NCBI GenBank assembly: GCA_041166085.1
Contig: JBEEFP010000083.1
Location: 18,783 to 82,782 of the forward strand
Direction of reading: 5' to 3'
DNA: 64,000 nucleotides
Source: JBEEFP01 sp041166085
Lineage (GTDB): Bacteria > Actinomycetota > Acidimicrobiia > Acidimicrobiales > JAFATL01
This document shows positions 42,043 through 50,612 of this stretch, in pieces (positions within the stretch are counted from its first letter, which is position 1; each line of letters begins with the position of its first letter). Position numbers and translations under genes: made by a program. Under the pieces are notes generated by a model. The model did no database searches. It saw only the letters and a list, made by a program, of their open reading frames with translations, and was not told the origin of the DNA.

Positions 42043-43074
42043 ATGCGGCTGAGCACGCAGGTTGGATACGCGGGCGGGATCAAGGAAGGCGCCGAACAGG
42101 TCGCGGCCTTGGAGAGCGCGGGCATGGACATGGTGTGGGTCGCCGAGGCGTACGGCGTCGACGCGGTCAGCGTCATGGGCTACATCGCGGCCAAGACCGA
42201 ACGCATCGAGATCGCGTCGGGGATCCTGCCGATCTACTCGCGCACGCCGACCCTCATCGCCATGACGGCCGCGGGCATCGACATGCTGTCTGGCGGACGT
42301 TGCGTCCTCGGCCTCGGCGCGTCCGGGCCCCAGGTCATCGAGGGCTGGCACGGCGTTCCCTACGACAAGCCCCTCGGTCGCACCCGCGAGATCATCGAGG
42401 TGTGCCGGCAGGTGTGGCGGCGCGAGCGCATCCAGCACGACGGGCCCTCATACCAGATCCCCCTTCCCGCTGGACAGGGCACTGGCCTGGGCAAGCCGCT
42501 GAAGATGATCACGCATCCCATCCGCAGTGACATCCCCATCTACGTCGCGTCGATCGGCGCCAAGAACGTGGAGATGACCGCGACGGTGGCGGACGGCTGG
42601 CTGCCCATCTTCTTCGTACCCGAGAAGGCCAAGGACGTGTGGGGCGACGCCCTCGCCAAGGGCGCGGCCAACCGCGCCGCGGATCTCAAGCCGCTCGAGG
42701 TCGTGGCCGGCGGCATGGTCGCCATTGGCGACGACGTGGCCCACATGCGCGACTTCGGCCGTCCGATGGTCGCCCTCTACATCGGCGGCATGGGCGCGCG
42801 CGGCAAGAACTTCTACAACGACCTGGCCTGCCGCTACGGGTACGAGAACGAAGCCACGAAGATCCAGGATCTCTACCTCGACGGCAAGAAGGACGAGGCG
42901 GCCGCCCTGGTTCCCGACGACCTGCTCGAGGCCATGGCCCTGGTGGGACCGGCCGGCTACGTGAAGGACCGCATCGACGCCTACAAGGAGGCGGGCGTCA
43001 CCGTGCTCAACATCACGCCCATGGGGCCGGACCCGATGAAGATCGTGGAGCAGGTCAAGGAGTGGGCGAGCTGA
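42043..43074 (+). CDS. LLM-class F420-dependent oxidoreductase
   Basis: The 343-residue flavin/F420-type (beta/alpha)8 oxidoreductase is of the luciferase-like monooxygenase class. It has MRLSTQVGYAG at the start, VWVAEAYGVDAVSVMGYIAAKT, GSGILPIYSRTP-like (SGILPIYSRTP), LGLGASGPQVIEGWHG and ASIGAKNVEMTA. The sequence is nearest to mycobacterial Rv3520c-like members that are assigned to cofactor F420. The reaction is unknown. It has its own operator-containing promoter region, and its 3' end overlaps the convergent phosphoesterase gene by 20 bp. Confidence 0.9.
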   Translation: MRLSTQVGYAGGIKEGAEQVAALESAGMDMVWVAEAYGVDAVSVMGYIAAKTERIEIASGILPIYSRTPTLIAMTAAGIDMLSGGRCVLGLGASGPQVIEGWHGVPYDKPLGRTREIIEVCRQVWRRERIQHDGPSYQIPLPAGQGTGLGKPLKMITHPIRSDIPIYVASIGAKNVEMTATVADGWLPIFFVPEKAKDVWGDALAKGAANRAADLKPLEVVAGGMVAIGDDVAHMRDFGRPMVALYIGGMGARGKNFYNDLACRYGYENEATKIQDLYLDGKKDEAAALVPDDLLEAMALVGPAGYVKDRIDAYKEAGVTVLNITPMGPDPMKIVEQVKEWAS

Positions 43075-44302
43075 CCCGCTGACGGGTTCGGCCCACCAGC
43101 AACCATCCCGCGACGAGGACGGCGGCGGCTCCGGCTGCCGCCGTTCCGCCACCTGTGGGCGGAAGCGCGCCGCCCCGACCGGCGCCGGCCGCGCCCACAC
43201 CCGGCGACGGCGCGGGCGCCGGCGCGGTCGTGCGGTTGAACACGTCGTTGCCGAACGGCGCCAACCCGTCGGCACCTGCGAAGCCGATGTGCTCGAGACC
43301 GAAGAGATCCTCGACCGACCGCAACAACGAGTAGTGGTTGTACGGCGTGTCGTTCACGGAGCCGGGCTGCACGAACGGTGAGATGACGACGGTGCCCGTG
43401 CGCCCGCCGCCAGGTCCGTTGTCAGGACCACCTGGGACGGGGCTGTTGGGCCCGGCCTGTTCGTTGCAGCACGCCTCGGCACCGCTCTCGGACTCGTCGT
43501 AGGTGATGACGAGCACCCCGTCCTGCTGGTAGGCGGGCGACGCGAGGATGGCGGGCACCCACTGCTGCAGGAACTCGTCCTCGCCGGGCAGCCCACCCTT
43601 CTGGGCAGGGTTGGCGCAGGTGGCGTCGTGGCCATCGTGGCAGAGGTCCGGCGTGATGAAGGTGAAGTTCGGCGTCGTCGCCGCGGTGGCGAGATCTGCG
43701 CCGAGGTCCCCGAGGTCGCGCACCTTGGACTTGCACGCGGCGTCGTCGTCGATGACGCCATGGAAGTAGACGAACGGGTTGTGGCGCGCCGCGTACTGGC
43801 TCTGGGCGCTCGCGGTCTGGGTCGTGTCCTGCGCGTTCGCGGCCGGGTGGTTGCACGGCGTGCCCATGTCCTCCATGTAGCCCTTCCACGTCAGGCCCTT
43901 TGCTTCGAGCTGGCTCATGAGGGTCGGCACCGCTGTCGGGTAGACGCACCCCTGGCCGACGAACTGACCATTGGCGTCGGGCACGACGCCGGGGAGGAAG
44001 TCCTGGAAGACCTGGCAGTCGGATTGGGTGATCACATTGGGTGCCTGACCGCTGACCATGGCGATGTAGTTGTCGAGGCTCAGGTGCCCGATCCCGAAGT
44101 ACTGAGTCAGCAGCTGACCCTTGGCCACGAGGTCCTTGGACAGGTAGGGCGCGGCCGAGCTGGGTCCGAACGACGAGTCGTAGTTCTTGTTCTCGAGCAC
44201 GATCACGAACACGTGCTTCACCGCGGGCAGCGCGCGGGCGGGCGCAGGCCCGGCCGCGAACGCGGTCACGATCGCCGCGACGCACACGAGCAGCCGTCTC
44301 AC
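43055..44302 (-). CDS. Secreted AcpA/phospholipase C-like phosphoesterase with LPPTG anchor
   Basis: The 415-residue protein has a signal peptide (MRRLLVCVAAIVTAFA), the phosphoesterase core starting HVFVIVLENKNYDSSFG with a metal site (E and N in LENKNY), HDGHDATC, VLVITYDESESGAE and VVISPFVQPG. The C terminus has LPPTGGG, a hydrophobic helix and a basic end (VGRTRQR), a cell-wall sorting signal. It is thus likely a sortase-anchored phosphatase or phospholipase that releases phosphate at the cell surface. The start overlaps the orn stop by 4 bp. Substrate unknown. Confidence 0.88.
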   Translation of the reverse strand: MRRLLVCVAAIVTAFAAGPAPARALPAVKHVFVIVLENKNYDSSFGPSSAAPYLSKDLVAKGQLLTQYFGIGHLSLDNYIAMVSGQAPNVITQSDCQVFQDFLPGVVPDANGQFVGQGCVYPTAVPTLMSQLEAKGLTWKGYMEDMGTPCNHPAANAQDTTQTASAQSQYAARHNPFVYFHGVIDDDAACKSKVRDLGDLGADLATAATTPNFTFITPDLCHDGHDATCANPAQKGGLPGEDEFLQQWVPAILASPAYQQDGVLVITYDESESGAEACCNEQAGPNSPVPGGPDNGPGGGRTGTVVISPFVQPGSVNDTPYNHYSLLRSVEDLFGLEHIGFAGADGLAPFGNDVFNRTTAPAPAPSPGVGAAGAGRGGALPPTGGGTAAAGAAAVLVAGWLLVGRTRQRVSSPTP

Positions 44303-44829
44303 TTGAAGACGGCCTGCCGGTAGTGCCGCAGCTCGGCCACGCTCTCACGGATGTCGTCGAGGGCGCGGTGGCCCCCCGCCTTCTGGGGCGCGCCCTTGTA
44401 CGCCTCGGGGTACCACCGGCGGGCCAGCTCCTTGATGGTCGACACGTCGATCGAGCGGTAATGCAACCAGTCCTCGATGGCGGGGAGATGTACGGCCAGG
44501 AAACGACGGTCGGTGCCGATGGAATTGCCGGCGAGCGGGACGGTGCGCTCGGTGGGAACGTGGGCCTTGATGAACTCCAACGTCTTGGCGCCCGCGTCCT
44601 CCAAGGACACCGTGGACGCCTCGATCGCGGCGAGCAGGCCGCTGCGCGTGTGCATCTGGCGGACGAAGTCGTCCATGGCCGCGAGGGCCTCGGGCGGCTG
44701 GTGCACGACGAGGTCGGGGCCCTCGGCGACGATCTCGAGGTCGTCGTCGGTGACGAGGGACGCGATCTCGACGATGGCGTCCTTCTCGGGGTCCAGGCCC
44801 GTCATCTCGAGGTCCATCCACACAAGCAT
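44299..44829 (-). CDS. orn: Oligoribonuclease
   Basis: This 176-residue DEDDh 3'-5' exoribonuclease degrades 2-5-nt RNA, including pGpG from cyclic di-GMP breakdown. It shows MDLEMTGLD at the N terminus, IVEIASLVTDDDLE, AGNSIGTDRRFL, YRSIDVSTIKEL and HRALDDIRESV with the catalytic His-Asp. The length fits the family. ATG 44829 is separated by 27 bp from the divergent dut start. The presence of two c-di-GMP enzymes in the window makes the pGpG role relevant, but this is inference. Confidence 0.95.
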   Translation of the reverse strand: MLVWMDLEMTGLDPEKDAIVEIASLVTDDDLEIVAEGPDLVVHQPPEALAAMDDFVRQMHTRSGLLAAIEASTVSLEDAGAKTLEFIKAHVPTERTVPLAGNSIGTDRRFLAVHLPAIEDWLHYRSIDVSTIKELARRWYPEAYKGAPQKAGGHRALDDIRESVAELRHYRQAVFK

Positions 44830-44856
44830 CGGAGGGATCGTAGATTCGGGGCCGCT

Positions 44857-45294
44857 GTGCTCGACATTCCGGTCATCCGCCTCGACCCCGACCTGCCCCT
44901 CCCGTCCTACGCCAGGCCGGGCGACGCTGGCGCCGACCTGCTCGCTCGCGAGGACGCGGTGCTGGAGGCGGGCGGGGGACGGGCACTGGTGGGAACGGGC
45001 ATCGCGGTCGCCATCCCCGACGGCTACGCCGGCTTCGTGCAGCCGCGCAGCGGGCTGGCGTTGCGCCACGGTGTCACCTGCCTCAACACGCCAGGGCTCA
45101 TCGACGCCGGGTATCGCGACGAGATCAAGGTGCTGCTGGTGAACACCGATCCGCACCAGCCCTACAAGATCACCCGCGGCGACCGCGTCGCCCAGCTCGT
45201 CATCCAGCGCGTCGAGCAGGCCGTGTTCGCGCCGGCCGACGACCTCCCGCCATCGGACCGCGGCACCGGCGGCTTCGGCCACACCGGGAGATAG
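44857..45294 (+). CDS. dut: Deoxyuridine 5'-triphosphate nucleotidohydrolase (dUTPase)
   Basis: The 145-residue trimeric dUTPase hydrolyses dUTP to dUMP and pyrophosphate, keeping uracil out of DNA. Motifs are PGDAGADL, PRSGLALRHG, the uracil-binding GLIDAGYRDEIKV, and the C-terminal P-loop-like RGTGGFGHTGR. The GTG start at 44857 lies 10 nt after a TAGATT -10 hexamer (44841-44846), so the transcript probably has little or no leader. It faces away from orn and precedes the Fpg-family glycosylase gene. Confidence 0.95.
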   Translation: MLDIPVIRLDPDLPLPSYARPGDAGADLLAREDAVLEAGGGRALVGTGIAVAIPDGYAGFVQPRSGLALRHGVTCLNTPGLIDAGYRDEIKVLLVNTDPHQPYKITRGDRVAQLVIQRVEQAVFAPADDLPPSDRGTGGFGHTGR

Positions 45295-45397
45295 TCCTCG
45301 GTGCCCGACCTCCCGAGCGCCGCCGCAGGCGGCTGCCAGCGACATGAGCCGGAGGCAGCTCGGCTCGAGCGACGCCGGGCGTCAGCACGGAGCGCTC

Positions 45398-46261
45398 GTG
45401 CCTGAGCTGCCGGAGGTCGAGTCGCTGGCGCGGTATCTGGCCGAGCAGGCCACCGGACGAACGATCGAGCGCGTCGAGGTGGCGGCCATCTCCGCCCTCA
45501 AGACGTTCGACCCGCCCGTCGACGCGCTGGTCGGCCGCACCATCACCGGCTGCGAACGGCAGGGCAAGTACCTCGAGCTGCACGCCGATCCCTACTGGCT
45601 GGTGCTGCACCTGGCGCGGGGGGGCTGGGTGCGCTGGCACGATCAGATGAAGGCCACCAAGCCCACCAAGCCGGGACGAGGTCCGTTGGCCTTGCGGGTG
45701 CGCTTGTCGGGCGGCGCCGGCTTCGAGGTCACGGAGATGGGCACCGAGAAGCGACTGGCGGTGTGGGTGGCGCGTGATCCGCAGGACATCGAGCACGTCG
45801 CCACGCTCGGTCCCGACCCGCTCGAGCCCTCCTTCGACGCGGCCGCCCTCGGCACGTTGCTGGCAGGCTCGACGGCGCAGATCAAGAAGGCGCTCACCGA
45901 CCAGCGCCTCATCGCGGGCGTGGGCAACGCCTACTCGGACGAGGCGCTCCACCTGGCCAAGCTGTCGCCGTTCAAGACGGCGGGCAAGCTGTCGCCCGCT
46001 GAGGTCGAGCGGCTGCACGGTGCACTGCAGCAGGTGCTGCGCGACGCGGTCGAGCGCTCGGCCGGCCTGCCTGCGGCCGGGCTCAAGGCCGAGAAGAAGA
46101 GCGGGCTCCGGGTCCACGGTCGCAAGGGCGAGAGCTGCCCCGAGTGCGGCGACACGATCCGCGAGGTCGCCTTCGCCACCAAGTCGCTCCAGTACTGCGC
46201 CACCTGCCAGACGGGCGGCAAGCCCCTCGCAGACCGCCGCATGTCCCGCCTGCTCAAGTAG
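45398..46261 (+). CDS. Fpg/Nei-family DNA glycosylase
   Basis: The 287-residue base-excision glycosylase removes oxidised bases and cleaves the abasic strand. The GTG at 45398 is chosen because it yields MPELPEVE, where the processed N-terminal Pro and following Glu are the catalytic residues; an ORF start at 45344 would bury them. Other elements are the conserved Lys in a GKYLEL strand, the helix-two-turn-helix (LIAGVGNAYSDEALHLA) and a C-terminal zinc finger (CPECG, then YCATCQ). MutM versus a Nei-like specificity is not decided. It is 103 bp downstream of dut. Confidence 0.93.
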   Translation: MPELPEVESLARYLAEQATGRTIERVEVAAISALKTFDPPVDALVGRTITGCERQGKYLELHADPYWLVLHLARGGWVRWHDQMKATKPTKPGRGPLALRVRLSGGAGFEVTEMGTEKRLAVWVARDPQDIEHVATLGPDPLEPSFDAAALGTLLAGSTAQIKKALTDQRLIAGVGNAYSDEALHLAKLSPFKTAGKLSPAEVERLHGALQQVLRDAVERSAGLPAAGLKAEKKSGLRVHGRKGESCPECGDTIREVAFATKSLQYCATCQTGGKPLADRRMSRLLK

Positions 46262-46361
46262 CCCACGGCCGAAGTCGCGAGGTGTTCACGCGAATCGGAC
46301 ACCGGCCCGGCGTGGCGGGGTTAGCCTCGCGGTTCGCCCTTCGAGCAGCTGGAGGCTCAGG

Positions 46362-47789
46362 ATGCAGCGACTGACAGGCCTCGACGCCACTTTTCTGTAC
46401 ATGGAGACGCCGAGCATCCACATGCACGTGGCGTCCACGTGCGTCTTCGACCCGTCGACGGTGCCGGGCGGGTACTCCTTCGACAAGGTCAAGCAGCTGG
46501 TGGAGGAGCGCCTGCCGCTGCTGCCGCCCTTCCGCCGCGTGGTGAAGCCCATCCCCTTCGAGCTCCACCACCCCCTCTGGCTCGAGGACCCGCACTTCGA
46601 CCTCGACTACCACGTGCGCCGGGCGGCTCTGCCCGCCCCCGGCGGCCCCGTCGAGCTGGCGGAGTTCGCGGCCGAGGCCATGAGCCGGCCTCTCGATCGC
46701 ACCCGACCGCTGTGGGAGATGTACGTGGTCGAGGGGCTCGAGAACGGATACATCGCGACCGTCACCAAGGTCCATCACTCCGCGATCGACGGCGTGTCGG
46801 GCGCCGAGCTCACGGTGAACCTGCTCGACCTGCAGCCGGAGCCCGCGCCGGTGCCGGAGTCGGAGACCCCGTGGGAGCCCGACCGCATCCCGTCGGACAT
46901 CGAGCTGGTCGGCTTCGCCATCTCCTCGCTCATCCGCCAGCCCGTCCTCGGCTTCAAGGCGATGCGGCGCACCGTCGAGACGGTGCTCAACACCCGCCGC
47001 CGCAACCGCCAGCCTGACATCACCCCGCCGCCGGGGTTCTTCTCCGCGCCTCGCAGCTCGATCAACGGGTCCATCACGCCATGGCGCCGGTTCGCGTTCA
47101 CCGAGGTCAGCCTCGATGACATCAAGATGGTGAAGAACGCGCTGGGCGGCACCGTCAACGACGTCGTGCTCGCGCTTTGCTCGGGTGCGCTGCGGCAGTA
47201 CTTCGGCGACCGCGGCGAGACGCTCGAGTCGTCGCTGCAGGCCATGGTTCCCATCTCTGTGCGCACCGAGGACCAGAAGGGCGCCATGGGCAATCAGGTG
47301 TCGTCGTTGCTGGTGTCCCTCGCCAGTGACATCGACGATCCGGTCGAGCGGCTGCGCGCCATCAGCCAGGGCAGCACCGGCGCCAAGGAGCAGGAGAAGG
47401 CCATCAGCGCCGCCACCCTCACCAGTGAGTGGGCCGAGTTCGCTGCCCCTGCGCTTGCGGCCCGCGCCGCTCGGCTCTACTCCCGCACCAAGATGGCCGA
47501 CCGCACTCGTCCGCTGTTCAACGTGACCATCTCCAACGTGCCGGGGCCGAACTTCCCGCTGTACTCGGCAGGGGCGCGCATGGTCGCCATGTACCCGATG
47601 GGCCCGATCATGGACGGTGGCGCACTCAACATCACGGTCATGAGCTACATGGGCAGTGTGTACTTCGGCCTGGTCGCCGACCGCGACGCCGTCCCCGAGG
47701 TCTGGAACATCGCACGTCACGTCGACGCCGCCCTCGTCGAGCTCAAGAAGGCGGCAGACCGGCATACGGGGGCCACGACCTCCGCCTGA
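46362..47789 (+). CDS. Wax ester synthase/diacylglycerol acyltransferase (WS/DGAT)
   Basis: The 475-residue acyltransferase joins acyl-CoA to fatty alcohols or diacylglycerol for storage lipid. It has the N-terminal LTGLDATFLYMETP, the active-site HHxxxDG in VHHSAIDG (H138, H139, D143), the PLWLEDPHFDLDYHV region, and the C-terminal NVTISNVPGP segment typical of the family. The ATG at 46362 follows a GGAGG ribosome-binding site. With the acyl-CoA dehydrogenases and glycerol kinase elsewhere in the window it fits a triacylglycerol or wax metabolism in this organism. Confidence 0.95.
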   Translation: MQRLTGLDATFLYMETPSIHMHVASTCVFDPSTVPGGYSFDKVKQLVEERLPLLPPFRRVVKPIPFELHHPLWLEDPHFDLDYHVRRAALPAPGGPVELAEFAAEAMSRPLDRTRPLWEMYVVEGLENGYIATVTKVHHSAIDGVSGAELTVNLLDLQPEPAPVPESETPWEPDRIPSDIELVGFAISSLIRQPVLGFKAMRRTVETVLNTRRRNRQPDITPPPGFFSAPRSSINGSITPWRRFAFTEVSLDDIKMVKNALGGTVNDVVLALCSGALRQYFGDRGETLESSLQAMVPISVRTEDQKGAMGNQVSSLLVSLASDIDDPVERLRAISQGSTGAKEQEKAISAATLTSEWAEFAAPALAARAARLYSRTKMADRTRPLFNVTISNVPGPNFPLYSAGARMVAMYPMGPIMDGGALNITVMSYMGSVYFGLVADRDAVPEVWNIARHVDAALVELKKAADRHTGATTSA

Positions 47790-47792
47790 CGC

Positions 47793-47820
47793 TCAAGGTT
47801 CGCCGGTCGGCGTCCGATAC
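47793..47820 (+). promoter_or_regulatory. Sigma-28-like promoter of GGDEF-EAL gene
   Basis: TCAAGGTT (47793-47800), a 12-bp spacer and TCCGATAC (47813-47820) resemble the FliA/WhiG promoter class, and closely the element before the GGDEF gene at 34259. The -10 ends 8 nt before GTG 47829, again suggesting a leaderless message. Confidence 0.55.
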
Positions 47821-47828
47821 CGAGACTG

Positions 47829-50141
47829 GTGGAAACGGTCGAAGTTCCTGCGCGCGCGCGTGCAGGCACGCGCCCGTGGTGGACCACGGCGGGGTCCCAC
47901 CTCGTACGCCAACTGCGCATGACCGGCCTGTTCGCGGGCGTCGTACTCCTCGTGATCGGGGGCGTCGCGGCCAGGATCGACGACCGCAACCACGGCAAGA
48001 CCCAGCTCGACCGCCTCCTGACCGCGCGTGTCGCCGAGGAGGCGGGTTCGGTGGAGGCCTACTTCGAACGGGCACGGGCCATCGTGCTGTTGATGTCCAA
48101 GAACCCGTCCATCGAGCAAACGGTCACCGACGGCCACGCCAGCGGTGGTACCAACGCCGCCCTCGCCTACCTGCAGAAGCTCTATCCACAGAGCATCGGT
48201 GAGACCTGCATCATCCAGCGGTCGGGGCAGGAGCTCGCCCGCGTCGTGCACGGCAGCCCTGCTGAGCCAGCCGGCCTGTCCCCGAACGAGTCCAGCAACC
48301 CGTTCTTCGGGCCGACGTTCGCCCAGGGGAACGGCATCGTCCGTCAGGAGTCGCCCTACGTGTCCCCGGATACCGGCGAGTGGGTCGTGTCCAACTCGAC
48401 GGTGGTCGTCACGGCGAGCCAGACCGCGCTCGGTATCGTGCATTTCGAGGTCACCGTGGACAGCTTCCGCGACTCGCTCGTGTCTCGCGACAGCGCGGCG
48501 AGCGGGATGCTGGTCGATGCCCGTACCGCCCGTGTCGTCGTCGACGGCCGTCAGCCCCAGCGCATCGGCTCTCCCCTCGGTCGTGCGCCGGACGCGCTGA
48601 GCCGGGCCATCGTGAGCGCCGGGGAGGAAGAGGGACGGCTCGACGCCCACGGCGTGCGCGCGGCCTACGCCCGGGTGCGCCCGACCGACGGCAACGCGAA
48701 CGACTGGTACGTGGTCGAGACCGCACCGCTGTCCGCCGCCACCGCAGGCGGTCTGGGCCCAGGACCGCTGGTCATCCTGCTCGCCGGCCTTGCCCTCATC
48801 GGCTACGCGCTCATGAGCCTGCGCACCGTCAGGCGCCTGCGCCACATGGCCTGGACCGATGCCCTCACCGGCCTCCCCAACCGCGCCTTCCTGCGCGAAC
48901 ACGCAGCGAGCGCCATGCAGGGCCAGCGCTCGGTGGTGATGCTCATCGACCTCGACGACTTCAAGCGCGTCAACGACACCCTCGGCCACCACAAGGGGGA
49001 CGTGCTCCTCCAGACGACGGCGCTCCGTCTGCAGAACGCGATGCGCACCGATGACGTGGTGGCGCGCCTGGGTGGCGACGAGTTCGCGATCGTGGCAGCC
49101 GCCATGTCGACGGACGCGGCCGCCATGGAGTTTGCGAACAAGCTGATCCGCGTGCTCGGCCAGCCGGTGGACATCGATGGCGTCCCTGTCGATGTCGGCG
49201 CCAGCATCGGCATCGCCGTTTGGCCGGACCACGGCGACACGATCGAGCTCCTCATCCAACGGGCCGACGTCGCCATGTACGACGCCAAGCGCCACAAGCT
49301 CGGTGCGGTCGTGTATCGCTCGGACTACCACGGGATGACCGAGGAGTGGAAGCTGGGTCTGGCGAGTGGGCTGCGTGACGCGATCGAGCAGCGCAAGCTC
49401 GTGCTCCACTACCAGCCCCAGGTCGACCTCTCGACGGGGGAGACCTGCGCCGTCGAGGGCCTGGTCCGCTGGCCCCACGACGATCTCGGGCTCCTGCTGC
49501 CGGACGCCTTCCTTTCGCTCGCCGAGGAGCGGGGCCTGATGCCGTCGCTCACCGCGTTGGTGCTCGATCTCGGGCTCGAGCAGTGCCGTCACTGGTTGGA
49601 CGAGGGGCGACGGCTGCCGGTCGCCATCAACCTTGCGCCGCGGGACCTCACCACCGACACGCTCCGGCTCGTGACCGAACGGCTGGCCCACTGGGGCGTG
49701 CCCGGCGACCTCCTGGGCCTCGAGCTCACCGAGAACAGCTTCGTGACGGATCGCACGCGTGCCGTCGAGGTGCTCACCCGGCTCGCGGACCTCGGCGTCA
49801 ATCTCGCGGTCGACGACTTCGGTACCGGGTACTCGTCCCTCGCCTTCCTGCGCCATTTCCCGATCCACACCCTGAAGATCGACCGCAGCTTCGTCTCCCA
49901 CATGACCTCGTCGCCGACCGATGGCGCCATCGTGCGGTCGACCGTCGAGCTGGCCCACACGCTCGGGTTGCGGGTCGTGGCCGAGGGCATCGAGGACGAG
50001 GCAACGCTGGCCCTGCTCGTCGAGATGGGCTGCGACAGCGCCCAGGGCTACTTCTTCAGCCGGGCCGTCCCCGCTGACGAGGCTCTCGCCTGGGCGTGGG
50101 GCGCCGCATCCGTGTCCGGCCGGGCGTCCGACCCCCGCTGA
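47829..50141 (+). CDS. Membrane GGDEF-EAL cyclic di-GMP enzyme with extracytoplasmic sensor
   Basis: The 770-residue protein has a transmembrane helix (about 32-50), an extracytoplasmic Cache-like sensor (about 55-290), a second helix (about 296-316), a GGDEF domain with intact GGDEF (RLGGDEFAIV) and an EAL domain. The EAL signature reads EGL (VEGLVRW); the other catalytic motifs ELTENSF and VDDFGTGYSSL are intact, so phosphodiesterase activity is plausible. Both synthesis and breakdown of c-di-GMP are possible, as in bifunctional proteins. The GTG start is supported by the sigma-28-like promoter. Its stop is 19 bp before tRNA-Gly, just outside the island. Confidence 0.92.
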   Translation: METVEVPARARAGTRPWWTTAGSHLVRQLRMTGLFAGVVLLVIGGVAARIDDRNHGKTQLDRLLTARVAEEAGSVEAYFERARAIVLLMSKNPSIEQTVTDGHASGGTNAALAYLQKLYPQSIGETCIIQRSGQELARVVHGSPAEPAGLSPNESSNPFFGPTFAQGNGIVRQESPYVSPDTGEWVVSNSTVVVTASQTALGIVHFEVTVDSFRDSLVSRDSAASGMLVDARTARVVVDGRQPQRIGSPLGRAPDALSRAIVSAGEEEGRLDAHGVRAAYARVRPTDGNANDWYVVETAPLSAATAGGLGPGPLVILLAGLALIGYALMSLRTVRRLRHMAWTDALTGLPNRAFLREHAASAMQGQRSVVMLIDLDDFKRVNDTLGHHKGDVLLQTTALRLQNAMRTDDVVARLGGDEFAIVAAAMSTDAAAMEFANKLIRVLGQPVDIDGVPVDVGASIGIAVWPDHGDTIELLIQRADVAMYDAKRHKLGAVVYRSDYHGMTEEWKLGLASGLRDAIEQRKLVLHYQPQVDLSTGETCAVEGLVRWPHDDLGLLLPDAFLSLAEERGLMPSLTALVLDLGLEQCRHWLDEGRRLPVAINLAPRDLTTDTLRLVTERLAHWGVPGDLLGLELTENSFVTDRTRAVEVLTRLADLGVNLAVDDFGTGYSSLAFLRHFPIHTLKIDRSFVSHMTSSPTDGAIVRSTVELAHTLGLRVVAEGIEDEATLALLVEMGCDSAQGYFFSRAVPADEALAWAWGAASVSGRASDPR

Positions 50142-50160
50142 TAAAGTCAACGGGTCACTT

Positions 50161-50236
50161 GCGGACGTGGCTCAGTTGGTAGAGCACAACCTTGCCAAGG
50201 TTGGGGTCGCGGGTTCGAATCCCGTCGTCCGCTCCA
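50161..50236 (+). tRNA. tRNA-Gly(GCC), CCA encoded; island attachment site
   Basis: A complete cloverleaf: acceptor GCGGACG/CGTCCGC, D arm GCTC..GAGC, anticodon arm CAACC-TTGCCAA-GGTTG with anticodon GCC, T arm GCGGG-TTCGAAT-CCCGT, discriminator T and encoded CCA. The 3' 41 bases plus one A are repeated at 54383-54424, so this gene is the attachment locus of the following element. Confidence 0.97.
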
Positions 50237-50237
50237 A
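50196..50237 (+). repeat. attL-like copy, 3' end of tRNA-Gly
   Basis: Forty-two bases from within the anticodon loop to one base past CCA are identical to 54383-54424. Upstream and downstream of the 42 bp the sequences diverge, as expected for the two ends of a site-specifically integrated element. Confidence 0.9.
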
Positions 50238-50612
50238 AGACCCCAGGTCAGGACCTTGCAACGGTCCGCACACTGCAAGTACCTGGGCACAATTCGCGGA
50301 AGCCGGGCACAAATCGCGGTGGGACTGGCTGGTCCAGATCGGCATGGCCAGCCAGGTACCGCGGGCCTCGAGTCGCCCTTTGTGCCGACCGGCTTCGTCC
50401 CGCAGGCCTAAAAAGGTTTGGTCGCGCAGCCGGCGGGCGACTCACATCGGCTGGCTCACCCACGAACCACGCGGGCCTCGATGGCGCGAGACCGCGCAAT
50501 TAATCGTGCCGATAGCGCCGACTGATCGCGGCCGCTCGAGGACCGTTGCGGTGGCTGAAATTCGGACAGTCAGCCTTGACGGTTTTTGGGGTCGCGGGCT
50601 AGTTTGTCGGAC
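50238..50612. other. Non-coding left end of island
   Basis: This 375-bp stretch has no convincing gene. It contains GGGCACAATTCGCGG (50285-50299) and GGGCACAAATCGCGG (50305-50319), 20 bp apart, then TGGCTGG..CCAGCCA pairing near 50328-50356 and a TTTGTGCCG at about 50389. The TTGACG -35 of the TetR gene is at its right end. Confidence 0.6.
50576..50605 (+). promoter_or_regulatory. Promoter of island TetR-hydrolase operon
   Basis: TTGACG (50576-50581) and TAGTTT (50600-50605) are separated by 18 bp. The -10 ends 7 nt before ATG 50613 and no ribosome-binding site is visible, so a leaderless transcript is likely. Confidence 0.55.

Noticed and set aside
50238..50612. Possible integrase remnant at the left island end
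   Set aside because: All six frames were inspected for the Arg-His-Tyr pattern of tyrosine integrases and nothing convincing was found.
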